Assembly (NCBI RefSeq): GCF_900070365.1
Contig: NZ_LN850107.1
Coordinates: forward strand, 310,001-374,000
Length of the DNA: 64,000 nt
From: Alloactinosynnema sp. L-07
GTDB lineage: Bacteria > Actinomycetota > Actinomycetes > Mycobacteriales > Pseudonocardiaceae
Direction: 5' to 3'
The position numbers were made by a program, and so were the translations under genes. Shown piece after piece: positions 43,546 through 56,400 of this stretch (position 1 is its first letter; the number at the start of each line of letters is the position of its first letter). The notes under the pieces are model-generated. The model was not told the DNA's origin. It made no database searches and saw nothing but the letters and a program-made list of their open reading frames with translations.

Positions 43546-45555
43546 GTGTCAGTGGACAGCCCGCCGGAAAACAAGGCCGCCCCCACGCGCGGTGCGGGTC
43601 TCGCGCCGCTGCTGGTGGTCGGCACCCTGCTCGCCGCCCTGGTCGCCGCGGTCCTGGTGATGCTGTCCGGAGGTGACCGGTACGCCATTCTCGGGCTGCC
43701 GACCCCGGACGCGTTCACCGAGCACGGCCTGACGGTCGTGCGGGTGCTCGCCGAGGTCGGCGCGGTCATCACCGTGGGCTCACTGCTGTTCGCGGTGTTC
43801 CTCGCGCCGCCGCGGTCGGACGGCGTGCTCGACGTCGGCGGATACGCCGCGCTGCGCACCGCGGCCTGGGGCGCGGCGGCCTGGTTCGTCGGCGCCCTGC
43901 TGTCGGCCCCGTTCACCGCGGCCGACGCCGTGGGCAGGCCGATCTCCGACATCCTGCCCGCCGACATCCTGGTCAACCTGGTCGGCTCGCTCTCGCAGGC
44001 GAAGTCCTGGCTGTTCACCGCGGCCATCGCACTGCTTGTGCTGGTCGGCACCCGCATCGTCCTCACCTGGGGCTGGACCACGGCTCTCTTCGGCGTCGCC
44101 CTGTTCGGGCTCATGCCGGTCGCGGTCACCGGGCACTCGTCCAGCGGCGGACAGCACGACATGGCGACCAACAGCCTGCTGCTGCACCTGGTCGCCGCGG
44201 CCCTGTGGGTCGGCGGGCTGATCGCGCTGCTCGCCCACGGCCGCCGCCAGGGCGCACACCTGGGCCTCGCGGCGTCCCGGTTCTCCCGGATCGCGCTGGT
44301 CTGCTGGATCGTGATGGCCGGGTCCGGCGTGGTCAACGCGCTGGTGCGGCTCCCGCTCAGCGACCTGTTCACCACGTCGTACGGCCTGCTCGTGCTGGCC
44401 AAGGTCGCCGCGCTGCTCGTTCTCGGCGTCTTCGGCTACCTGCAGCGCGAACGCGGCGTGAAGGGCATCGTCGAACGCGGCTCCGGCGCGACGCTGCTGC
44501 GGCTGGCCGCCGCCGAGGTGCTGATCATGCTCGTCACCTTCGGTATCGCGGCGGGCCTGGCCAGGACGCCGCCGCCACGTACCGCGTATGTCGAGCCCGG
44601 CCGGGTCGAACTCCAGCTCGGCTACCCGCTCGACCACGCCCCGACGACACTGCGGCTGCTGTTCGACGTCCGTTTCGACCTGATCTTCGGCACCCTGGCC
44701 CTCGTGCTGGCCGCGTTCTACCTGCGCGGCGTCTTCCGACTCCGGCGCGAGGGCGTCGCGTGGCCGGTCGGGCGCACGATCGCCTGGCTGCTGGGCTGTT
44801 TCGTGATCCTGTTCGCCACGTCGTCCGGCTTCGGCCGCTACGCCCCGGCGATGTTCAGCGTCCACATGCAGACCCACATGATGCTGAGCATGCTCGCCCC
44901 GATCCTGCTGGTCCTGGGCGCGCCGATGACCTTGGCCCTGCGCGCGATCAAGCCCGCGGGCAAGGATGCCCCACCCGGACCGCGCGAGTGGATCCTGGCG
45001 TTCGTCCACTCGCCGGTGTCGCGGGCCCTGACGAACCCGGTCGTCGCGCTGGTGCTGTTCGTCGGCTCGTTCTACGGGCTGTACTTGTCCGGGCTGTTCG
45101 ACTCAGCGCTCCCAGAACACTGGGCGCACCTGCTGATGAACGCGCACTTCCTGCTGGTCGGCTACCTGTTCTACTGGCCGGTGATCTCCATCGACCCGGC
45201 CCCGCGCAAGCTGCCCCACCTGGCCCGGCTCGGCCTGGTCTTCGCGTCCATGCCATTCCACGCGTTCTTCGGCGTGATCCTGATGAGCATGCAGACGGTC
45301 GTGGGGGAGCAGTTCTACCGCGGCCTGGCCCTGCCGTGGAACACCGATCTCCTCGCCGACCAGCGCCTCGGCGGCGGCATCGCCTGGGCGTCCGGGGAGA
45401 TCCCGCTGCTGGTCGTCCTGATCGCACTGCTCGTGCAATGGGCTCGCGCCGACGACCGCGAGGCCCGCCGCACCGACCGCCGCGTCGACTCAGGCGACAG
45501 CGACGACCTCGACGCCTACAACGAGATGCTCAAGCAGATGGCCAAGGAGAAGTAG
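43546..45555 (+). CDS. CopD-CtaG fusion membrane protein
   Basis: 669 residues with about 16 hydrophobic segments. The first half is a copper-resistance D (CopD) domain with VAVTGHSSSGGQHD and LLLHLVAAALWVGG. The second half is a cytochrome c oxidase assembly factor (CtaG/caa3) domain with FSVHMQTHMMLSMLAP and histidines in NAHFLLVGYLFYW and MPFHAFFG. Fusions of this kind are common in actinobacteria and supply copper to terminal oxidases. It stands alone, in core-like context next to ssb. Confidence 0.9.
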   Translation: MSVDSPPENKAAPTRGAGLAPLLVVGTLLAALVAAVLVMLSGGDRYAILGLPTPDAFTEHGLTVVRVLAEVGAVITVGSLLFAVFLAPPRSDGVLDVGGYAALRTAAWGAAAWFVGALLSAPFTAADAVGRPISDILPADILVNLVGSLSQAKSWLFTAAIALLVLVGTRIVLTWGWTTALFGVALFGLMPVAVTGHSSSGGQHDMATNSLLLHLVAAALWVGGLIALLAHGRRQGAHLGLAASRFSRIALVCWIVMAGSGVVNALVRLPLSDLFTTSYGLLVLAKVAALLVLGVFGYLQRERGVKGIVERGSGATLLRLAAAEVLIMLVTFGIAAGLARTPPPRTAYVEPGRVELQLGYPLDHAPTTLRLLFDVRFDLIFGTLALVLAAFYLRGVFRLRREGVAWPVGRTIAWLLGCFVILFATSSGFGRYAPAMFSVHMQTHMMLSMLAPILLVLGAPMTLALRAIKPAGKDAPPGPREWILAFVHSPVSRALTNPVVALVLFVGSFYGLYLSGLFDSALPEHWAHLLMNAHFLLVGYLFYWPVISIDPAPRKLPHLARLGLVFASMPFHAFFGVILMSMQTVVGEQFYRGLALPWNTDLLADQRLGGGIAWASGEIPLLVVLIALLVQWARADDREARRTDRRVDSGDSDDLDAYNEMLKQMAKEK

Positions 45556-45612
45556 GCCCACTACCGCATAGGCCCGACAATCCGCGCTGTGTCGCGCCTT
45601 CGTGGCCTGGGG

Positions 45613-45621
45613 TTATCCACA
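45613..45621 (+). promoter_or_regulatory. DnaA-box consensus match upstream of ssb
   Basis: TTATCCACA, an exact match to the consensus DnaA box, lies about 100 bp before the ssb start, with a weaker CATCCACA 11 bp further on. A single box does not make an origin. DnaA control of this ssb gene is a possibility. Confidence 0.4.
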
Positions 45622-45719
45622 ATCCCTGAACCATCCACAGCTCACGGACGCCCTCTGGTCGCCGTCCTCCCGCTCCGGGAACGTTGGGGTCACAAGAACC
45701 CACGAGGAGAGGACGGACT

Positions 45720-46256
45720 GTGTACGAGACCGTGGTGACGATGGTCGGCATGGTGGCGGGCGAGATCACCAAGAGGCGCACCGGCGACAACGTTCCGGTG
45801 ATGAGCTTCCGCCTGCTGACCACCGAACGCCGCTACAACAGCGACACCGGACACTGGAAAGACGGCGACAGGATGTTCGTCTCCGTGCACTGCTGGCGTG
45901 ACCTGGGAGTCAACGTCGCCGCGTCCTTGCGCCGCGGCGACAAGGTGATCGTCACCGGCAGGCTCTATCACCGCGAGTACCTGACCGACAGCCACCGCCG
46001 CCTGAGCGTCGACCTCGACGCCAGATCGGTAGGCCCCGACTTGTCCCGCTGCCAGGTCAAGATCGACCGCGACACCGTCCACGCGGTGAAACACCCAGCA
46101 TCCGCTCCAGCCCAACCGCAGCTGGCCCTCGAATCGCCACCGACGACTCCCGCGTTGTCCGCGGACCCCGAACCGTCCCTGCCCGGCGGCGAGAGCTCGC
46201 AGCCCTCACCTGACCTGGTCGATGAAAACGACGCCGGGGATCAGGTCGCCGCGTGA
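45720..46256 (+). CDS. ssb: single-stranded DNA-binding protein
   Basis: 178 residues; the start GTG 45720 follows GAGGAGAGG. The OB fold covers residues 1-105 (TMVGMVAGEITKR, then VSVHCWRDLGVNVAASLRRG and VIVTGRLYHREY). The C-terminal half is Pro/Ser-rich and acidic but does not end in the DDIPF-type tip of housekeeping SSB. It is therefore probably an SsbB-type paralogue used in development or recombination. Confidence 0.88.
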   Translation: MYETVVTMVGMVAGEITKRRTGDNVPVMSFRLLTTERRYNSDTGHWKDGDRMFVSVHCWRDLGVNVAASLRRGDKVIVTGRLYHREYLTDSHRRLSVDLDARSVGPDLSRCQVKIDRDTVHAVKHPASAPAQPQLALESPPTTPALSADPEPSLPGGESSQPSPDLVDENDAGDQVAA

Positions 46257-46285
46257 TGCGCGCGAGTCCCCACATCCACCAGCGG

Positions 46286-46543
46286 TCAATGGTCGCGAAG
46301 CGCTTCCATCGGTTCCTTCTTGCTCATCGACGACCGCCTGTCGATCCCGATCTCCGCCGCCCGCTTGCGCGGCCGCTCGATCGTCCAGTCCGCATACGAT
46401 CCAGACTTTCCACCCCGCGCCGACACCGTCGAGTGCCCCTTGGCCGCGACCGCGTTCGAGATGCGTGCCGTCTTCTCCTTGGACTCGCCGTCCTGGCGCG
46501 GTTCGCGATACATGCGTTCGTTCTTGATGCTCGGGTTCGGCGT
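46286..46543 (-). pseudogene. DUF7218-like small protein, apparently decaying
   Basis: 85 codons clearly of the DUF7218 kind: TPNPSIKNERMYRE, then SKEKTARISNAVAAKG, ARGGKSGSYADWT and GIDRRSSMSKKE. The codon where relatives start (MPNPSIKNE) reads ACG (46541-46543), behind a good GGGAGGAG. Three positions where relatives have Leu in helices are Pro (REPR, RPRK, KKEPM), each explicable by CTG to CCG. No other start codon is close in frame. Either the gene starts at ACG or it is dead; I favour decay. Confidence 0.65.
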
Positions 46544-46782
46544 GTTATCGCTCCTCCCACGGCCCGTTTGCGGGATGCCCGCGCTCTCCACCGGACCAAC
46601 CTGAGACGACACGACCGTGCTGACTCCTTGCGTTCGCCACCTGTTCGCTGCGACATCAGTGCTGGTCGGGCGCGGAAACCCGCCGCGCGAGGTCCCCCGA
46701 ACGGCGGTTCCGGCGGGCCGTGGGCCGGGCAACCGGGCGACCGCGATCAGCGGCCGTGGCGGACCGCTCTACGATCGCGAGC

Positions 46783-48459
<1,677 letters not shown>

Positions 48460-48476
48460 ACGGGAGACCGGCGAAA

Positions 48477-51400
48477 GTGGCGGCCTGGAACGAGTTACCC
48501 GCGGCAGGCGGCACGTCAGAGTGCGACGCACTCGTGGACGTCGCCGCCCGCCTGCGGTGGAGCGCTCCCGAACTGTCCGCGCAGTTCGCCACGCGCGCAC
48601 TCGGTGCCGCCGACCAGGCGACCAGGACCAGGGCCCAGGCCCTGCTGGCCGCCGCGCTGGTCACCCTCGGTCGACACGCCGAAGCCGTCGAACCCGGCCT
48701 GGCCGCCCTGCACGCCACCACGGCGGGCGGCCAGGTCGACCGGTCCGCGCGGATCCGGGTCGTCCTCGCCGCGTGCGCCCGCGCGCTCGGCGAACCTCTC
48801 ACCGGGTGTGAAGTGCTGCGCCCGGTTCTGCAGACGAAGACGGCCAAGCCCGCCGTGCGCGCCATCGCGCTCGGTCAGTTCGTCACCTGCGCCGCCCATG
48901 TCGGCGGCCGCGACGACCTGGAGGACGCCCTCGCCGAAGCCGAGCGCCTGCTCGCCGCCGACGAGACCCTCACCCAGGACGCCCGTCGCGTCGAAACCGC
49001 GCTGCTCAACGTCCGCGCAGCCTCCTACCACCGCCGCCACGGCGACACCGAGGCCGCGGCCGACATGGCCCGAGCGGGCTTGGCCCAGGTCCACCGCCTG
49101 CACCACCCGGCGAGCGAGGGCGGTCGGGCCCGCGCCCGCCTCACCCTCGAACTGGTCTGCGCCCTCCTCGACGACGGCCATCAAGACGAGGCGGTCGAAG
49201 CCGCCGAACCCGCGCTGACCACCCCCACCCGCGCCGCGTCGGCACCGGCGCTGGGCAGGCTGCGCCTGGCTCTCGCCACCCGGGTCCACATCCCGGCGGG
49301 CCGCACCGACCTCGGCCGCGCCCTGATCGCCGAGGTCGTCCAAACCGCCGAGCGCCACCTGCTCGACTCACTGCTGGCCGACGCCTGGACCTTCCTCGCC
49401 CACGCCGACGAGGAATCCCACCGCCCCGCCGACGCCCTCCACGCCCTGCGCTCCGCTCGCGCCGCCGAGTACCGCCACGTGCGGGCGGTCGACCTGGCCC
49501 GCCACCGCCTGAGCACCGAGTTCGGCCTGGAAACCCGCGCCGACCGAGCCGTCGCCCAACTGCGCGCCCTCGCCCGAACCGGCACGCCGCGCACGCACCC
49601 GACGCCGACGTCCATCCCGCTTCCGGACCAGTCGTCCCGCCGTCCCACGACTCCCGCCCGCGCCACCCGAGCCGCCCGCTCCGAGATCACCAAGATCAGC
49701 GGCTCGCACTCGGGCGAGGTCCCGTCCCACGACACCGCGTCGACTCACAGTCCCGGCGCGAGCACCCGCACGCCCGCGCATCCCGCGACTTCCGCGGTTC
49801 CCGACCTCGACTTCGACCTTGGCCCGGCCGCCGCGGACCCCGCCGGTCCCACCGGGATGCTCGACGCGGGTGCTCACGAAACGCCTGGCGAGGACCTTGC
49901 CGCCACCAGACGGGCCCTCGGCGCCTACCTCGATCAAACCGAGGACAACTCCCGCGTCCCGGCAGGTAAAGCCGACACCGACGCGCACGCCCCTGACCAC
50001 CTGGGCGAGGAGCGAACGCGCGGTGGTTCGGAGTCCTCCGCGGGTGCGGGGTCGGCTCTGGCTGAATCAGCCCTCGCAGCCCTGATCGCGAGCCTGCCCA
50101 ACCCGCCCCTCCCCAACCGCGAGTCCACCGGGCGACGCGCCAAACCCGTGTTCCCCTCAGGCGCGGTGTTCTCCCTGGTCTTGGTGCACGTGGCGCCGGT
50201 CGGCACCGTGCAGGCGACCGAGCCGATCGAGCCGCCCGTCCCCGTCGGCGGCGACGTCGCGCTGAACGCGCTGGCCTCCCACGTGCGGGACCTGGCCCCC
50301 GCCGACGCGGAACTGGTCCGGACCGACCTGGGGGAGTTCGCGGTCCTGCTCCCCGGCACCGATCATGCCGACGCACTCCACCTGGCCACCACCATCCGCG
50401 ACCGCGCCACCGAATCCGCCTGGCTCGTCGACGACCAGGGCCGCGACCTGGCCATCCGCACCGGTGTGGCCACCCACCCCGCCGCAGGAGACTCTCCCCG
50501 AGACGGCGTCGACCCCCTCCTGTCCGCCGCGCGGGCGGTGCTGTCCCCACCCGCCGCCCCACGCAACGACATCACCCACCTCGACGCGGCCCCACTCGAT
50601 CCGGCGGTCACATCGGACCGGCCGCTCGCAGGCGGAATGGGAAGCCGCCCGGACACGCGGTCAGCGCTCGCCGACGTCGAAGCCGCAAGCCAGTTGACGC
50701 CTGCGCTCGGGAACGCTGCGAGCACGGCAAGCGGCATGACGCCCGCACCTGCTACGACCATCTCGACGGAGCCGCCGCCACTGGAGCTCCCGACGACGGA
50801 AGCCTGGTCAGCAGGTGCACGGGCAGGATCTACCGGAGCATGGTCGCCAGAGGCGGTGTCCGCGGACGCCCAGCCGACAGGGGAGCGACCGGCGGATGCC
50901 GGGCAGGCAGACGAGCAACCGTTGGACGTCGGGTCGGCGAGGGCATCGGCAGGGGCTGACGGGGCCGGGTCCGAGGGGGCTCGGTCTGTGGAAGGGGCTC
51001 GCTCGGAGGTCGGGTCGACAGAGGCTTGGTCGGCGGAGGTCGGGTCGGCAGAGGGTTGGTCGGCGAAGACTGAAGCTGAGGGTGCGGCGCGGGCAGGTGG
51101 TCGGTCAGCCGAGATCGGGTCGACTGGGGCTTGGTCCACAGGGGACCGGTCTATGGATGTTCGGTCGACGGAGGCTCCGTCGACAGCGGCTTTGTCGGCG
51201 GCGGCCACGTCCGCCTCGGAGGCGGACGCCGCCTTCTCTGCCGCGGCCGGGTCGGCGACGACAGGCGACGACACAGTGTCTTCCGACGGCGCGGCGCCTC
51301 TTGCTCGTCGGGATCGGCGGCCCCCGAGGACGAGGCCACGTCCGACGCCCAGGCCCTGCTCAGCCGGTTCGGCATCGAGCCGCGTCGAGGTGGTCGCAGG

Positions 51401-53164
51401 CGGGCGCCGGAGGATGACTTTCCCTTCGATCTGTTGCCCGCTCCGCCGATGATGCCGGGCTCGTTCGAGCCCGTCGCGTCCATGCCGGTGGAGCGCGAAC
51501 CCGATGAGATCCCGCGGCCTCCGACCCGCCCTGACTTCCCTACGCCCCCGGATCCCAGGCCGTTGCCCGGCCCCGATCCCAGCCCGATCCCAGGTCCTGG
51601 CCCGGATCCGCGCCCGATTCCGGGACCTGACCCGGATCCGCGCCCGGGCCCTGACCCGCGCCCAGGACCTAATCCCGATCCGATTCCGGACCCGGATCCG
51701 CGCCCGGGCCCTGGCCCCGACCCGCGCCCAGGACCTAATCCCGATCCGATTCCGGGTCCTGGCCCGGATCCGCGCCCGATTCCGGGACCTGGCCCCAATC
51801 CGCGCCCGGGACCCGGCCCCGACCCGCGCCCAGATCCCGTTCCGGGCCCGGGCCCGGGCCCTGGACCGATGCCGATGCCTGGCCCTGGGCCGAGCCCTCT
51901 ACCGACGCCAAGCCCTCTACCGACGCCGAGCCCGTTGCCTATCCCGCACCCGGTGCCGGAGCCGAGCCCACCCCTGGGCCCCAGACCAGATTGGGACCCA
52001 AGCCCAGGCCCGACACCGGGCGACGTTCCTCGCCCGAAGCCCATGCCGAGTGAGCCAACCCAAGGCCCGAGCCCGTCACCCAGCCCGATCCCGAGTCCCA
52101 CGCCGAGCCCGACATTCAGCCCGAGCCCGTCACCCAGCCCGAACCTGAGTCCCACGCCGAGCCCGACACCAAGCTCGATCCCGAGTCCCATGCCAACCCC
52201 GAGCCCGATGACGGACCCGACTCCGGGCCAGTCTCCCGACGGCGTGTCCCCGGTTGAGCCTGAGATGGACGTCGAGCCGCCGCCCTCCGCGGCGGAGATG
52301 TTGGCTCGGTTGAGTGCTTTGCTCGCGGTGCCGCCGACGTCGAGTGACACCACCTTGGAAACACTCATCGAGATAGCCGTCAATCCGGACCACCCCGACC
52401 CGGATCACCACACCAACCTGGATCAGCACGCCAACCCGGACCAACGCGCCGAGGCGGAAGCCTCGCAGGCACCGAATGTCGGGCAAGCGCAACCGCTGCC
52501 CATCGACAGCAGGCTCTCCTTCGATGAGGACGAGTCCGGAATCGCCACGTTTCCCGGTTCGTACGACGCGGTCCTCGAAGCCCCCCCGCCCGCGGACTCC
52601 GACATCGCGGGTGACCCCGCCGCCGTCGACCATGGGAGCGTCCAGGCAGGCCAGGCGTCAGCGGCTGTCGCCGACACCCCAGACGCCGGTCCCGCCGAAG
52701 ACCCCGTCGACCCCGGCCAGGTCCCTTCACCCGCCACCGCCGGGGCGGGTGGTGATGGTCCGCCTCCCGCTGCCGATGAGGCGGCCGCCGCTGCCGCCGA
52801 TCCGGCCGTTGCGGATACCGGAGTGACCGAGCCCGCCCCGCCGACGTCGGCGCGGTCGGCGGCGGCTGCGGCGTGGGCTCGGCGGACGGCGGGTAACGAC
52901 ACGCCCAGGCTTGCGGGGCGGCGGGAGCGGACGTCCTCCAGTGGGCTCGCCGAGCTACTCGCCGAGGCGATGGTGGCCTTCCAGGAGACCCAGCCTCAGC
53001 GCGACCTGGAGACCGCGGGTGCCTGGGCCGCCGACGCGCGGGCCGTGGATCCCGTGGCTGAGCCCGAGTCCAGTGGCAGGCGGCGGGCCGCCGAGCCGGA
53101 CAATCCGCTCAAGGGCAGGCACCGCTCGTCGGAGTGGGCGCCCGCGGACATCGACTCCGGCTGA
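48477..53164 (+). CDS. TPR, degenerate GGDEF and Pro-rich giant protein, with an apparent frameshift
   Basis: One protein of about 1560 residues seems split over two frames. The first runs from GTG 48477: helical TPR-like repeats (residues ~1-370), a linker, then a GGDEF-like domain (FSLVLVHVAPVG to ARAVLSPP, ~560-690) in which GGDEF reads TDLGEF, so cyclase activity is unlikely. Ser/Thr/Glu-rich low complexity follows. The second frame continues from about 51322 with PEDEATSDAQALLSRFGIEP, then a long Pro-rich region and the C-terminus LAELLAEAMVAFQETQ. Restoring one C in the CCCCC run near 51322 joins them. It may be sequencing error or real. A role is unknown; it is co-directional with ettA. 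Confidence 0.7.
51537..52240 (+). repeat. tandem-repeat coding region (Pro-Gly-Pro-Asp/Asn, then Pro-Ser)
   Basis: About 700 bp of imperfect tandem repeats encoding PGPDPRPGPNPDPIP-type and then PSPSPIPSPTPSP-type units. Repeat units share 20-50 bp blocks, as expected for slippage expansion. The encoded region should be an extended polyproline-II spacer. Such sequence is prone to length change and to assembly error, which bears on the frameshift 200 bp upstream. Confidence 0.85.
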
Positions 53165-53404
53165 GGCGTCGGATGAGGCTTCGGCTGGGGCTCCGTCGGA
53201 ACGCGCGGCCGAGTCCAGCCGAAGAATTGGACGTTCCGAGCCGAAGTCCGCACGGTCCGAGTCCCAACCGGACGCACGCCACGTCAACATTCCGTTACCG
53301 GGATACGACCTGACCCGGTGCGCCCCAGACCGTCACGTCGCGGCACTAGTGTGTGAGCTGCATGTGGCACACCGGCGTGCCGCCTAGCGTGGAGTCGCCT
53401 GAAA

Positions 53405-56400
53405 ATGACCTCGACTGGAATTCGCACCGCTAGAGCCGTCAACGTCGACGGTTCCGACGACGGACGCCCGGTCAGCCGCAGTCCCGAGCAAACCCGAGAC
53501 GAGCTCATCGAGTCGGCCGCCGAGCAGGCGTCCGACATCGCGGATCTGATCCGCCTCTACTACCGCTACATCCCCCCGGAGGAAATCCTCGACGACGACC
53601 CCGTGGATCTCGTCGGCGCCGTGCGGTCGCACGCCGAGCTGGCGCGACGCAGGGTGAAGGGCCGCCCGGCGGTCCGGATGGTGAACCCGAGTTCCGGCCA
53701 GGACGGCTGGAGCGCCCCCGGTTCGGTCGTCCAACTCGTCACCGACGACATGCCCTACCTGGTCGAGTCCGTCTCCGCCGAGCTGGTGCGCAGCGGCGTT
53801 CAGGTGCAGCGCGTGGTCCACCCGATCGTGGTGGTCCACCGCGACGTCACCGGCAACCTGCGCGAGGTCCTGCCGACCGCCGACCCGGACGACCCGCCGA
53901 CCGGCGCGTTCGCCGAGTCGTGGATGTACATCGAGGTCGACCTCGTCAGCGACGGCGAGCGGGCCCGCGAGATCGAGACCAGCCTGCTGTCCGTGCTCAC
54001 CGACGTCCGCGAGGTCGTCGAGGACACCAAGCGCATGGTCAGCACCGCCAAGTCCCTGGCCGACCAGCTGACGACCGCCCCGCCGCCGCTGGACGCCGAG
54101 CAGGTCACCGACGGCGCCGCCCTGTTGCGTTGGCTGGCCGGGGGCCACTTCACGTTCCTCGGCTACCGCCACTACGAGCTGGTCCGCGGTGACGAGCCCG
54201 CCCTGCGCGCGGTCCTGGCGACCGGTCTGGGCGTCCTGCGCCAGGACAGCCTCGCCTCGCGCAGCCTCACCGCGGGCCCCGACTCGGCCACCCACGCGCT
54301 GTCGTCGAACCTGCTCGTCCTCACCGAGGCCAGCGCCCCATCGACGGTCCACCGCTCGACCTACCCGTACTACGTGGGCGTCAAGACCTTCGACGCCGAG
54401 GGCAACGCCACCGGCGAGCACCGCTTCCTGGGTGTGTTCACCACGACCGCGCTGCACGAGGACGTCCTCGACATCCCTGTTGTGGAGCGCCGGGTGCGCG
54501 AGGTCATCCACCGCGCGGGCTTCCCGATGGAGTCCTACTCGGGCCAGCGCATGCTTGAGGTCATCCAGAACTGGCCGCGCGCCGAGCTGTTCTCCACCAC
54601 GTCCGACTCGCTCTACACCACCGCCACCGGTGTCATCGCGCTCGCCGACCGCCGCCGTCTGCGGCTGTTCCTGCGCCAGGACCCGTTCGGCCGGTTCTTC
54701 TCCTGCCTGGTCTTCCTCCCGCGCGACCGCTACACCACCACGACCCGCATCGCGATGCAGGAAGTCCTGCTCGACGAGCTGGCGGGCACCAACCTGGAGT
54801 TCAGCACCCGGGTCGGGGAGACCCCGCTGGCCCAGGTCTATTTCATCGTCCACACCGACCCGGGCAGCGACATCGAGCCCGACGTCAGCCGGATCCAGGA
54901 ACGCCTCACCGAGGCCGTCCGCTCCTGGGACGACCGCATGGTCGAGGCGGTCATCGGCGAGGGCCGCGAAGAGACCGGCGAGTCGCCCACCGAACAGGGC
55001 CAGCGCTTCGCCAGCGTGTTCCCCGAGGCGTACAAGGAAGACTTCTCCGCCGCCGACGCCCTGGCCGACCTGCGCAAACTCCAGGGCCTGCGAGCCGACG
55101 ACGACCTGGACATGTCGTTCTACATGCCCGAGGACGCCGCGCCCGGCGAGCGCCGCTTCAAGCTCTACCTGGCGGGCGAGGGCGTCACCCTGTCGAAGAT
55201 CCTGCCGGTGCTGCAGCAGATGGGCGTCGAGGTCGTCGACGAGCGCCCGTACGAGCTGCTCCGCGACGACGGCACCACCTGGTGGATCTACGACTTCGGC
55301 CTGCGCATCGACCCGGTCGTGCTCGACCACATCGACCCCGAGCGGATCGACGCGGTCAGGGTCTGCTTCCAGGAGGCGTTCGCCGCGGCCTGGAAGGGCG
55401 ACGCGGAGTCCGACAACTTCAACGCGCTGGTCCTGCGCGGCGGCCTGACCTGGCGCCAGGCGTCGGTGCTGCGGGCCTACTCGCGCTACCTGCGCCAGGC
55501 GGGCACCCCGTACAGCCAGGAGTACATCGAGGACGCCGTCCTCGCCCACACCGCCATCGCCACGGCGCTGGTCGAGCTGTTCGAGGCGTGCTTCAACCCG
55601 GCCTCCCCGGAGGTCGAGCGCCGCGCCCAGGCCCAGGCCCGCATCGCCGAGATCACCACCATGATCGACGGCGTCACCAGCCTCGACGAGGACCGCATCC
55701 TGCGCAGCCTGCTCACCCTCATCCGGGCGACGCTGCGCACGAACTACTTCGTCCGCGACGAGGCGGGCAACCCGCGCTCCTACCTGGCGGTCAAGCTGGA
55801 GCCACGCGCGGTGCCGGATCTGCCGGAGCCGCGGCCGCGGTTCGAGATCTTCGTGTGCTCGCCGCGGGTCGAGGGCGTGCACCTGCGGTTCGGTTCGGTG
55901 GCGCGCGGCGGCCTGCGCTGGTCCGACCGGCGGGAGGACTTCCGCACCGAGGTGCTGGGCCTGGTCAAGGCGCAGGCGGTGAAGAACGCGGTGATCGTCC
56001 CGGTCGGGGCGAAGGGCGGGTTCTTCGTCAAGAAGCCCGCCACCCCGACCGGCGACCCGGCGCTGGACCGCGAGGCGTTCATGGCCGAGGGCATCGCGTG
56101 CTATCGCATGTTCATCAGCGGCCTGCTCGACCTGACCGACAACCTGCAGGCTGGCGAGGTCATCCCGGCCAAGGACGTGGTCCGCTACGACGCCGACGAC
56201 ACCTACCTGGTCGTCGCCGCCGACAAGGGCACCGCGACGTTCTCCGACATCGCCAACGCGGTCGCCAAGAGCTACGGCTTCTGGCTGGGCGACGCGTTCG
56301 CCTCCGGCGGCTCGGTCGGCTACGACCACAAGGCGATGGGCATCACCGCCAAGGGCGCGTGGGAGAGCGTCAAGCGGCACTTCCGCGAGTTGGGCGTCGA

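Noticed and set aside
45613..45621. Chromosomal origin of replication near ssb
   Set aside because: One exact DnaA box only, no box cluster, and no dnaA, dnaN, gyrB or rpmH neighbours.
51537..52240. CRISPR-like repeats
   Set aside because: Units are contiguous, variable in length and in frame with a coding sequence; there are no unique spacers.
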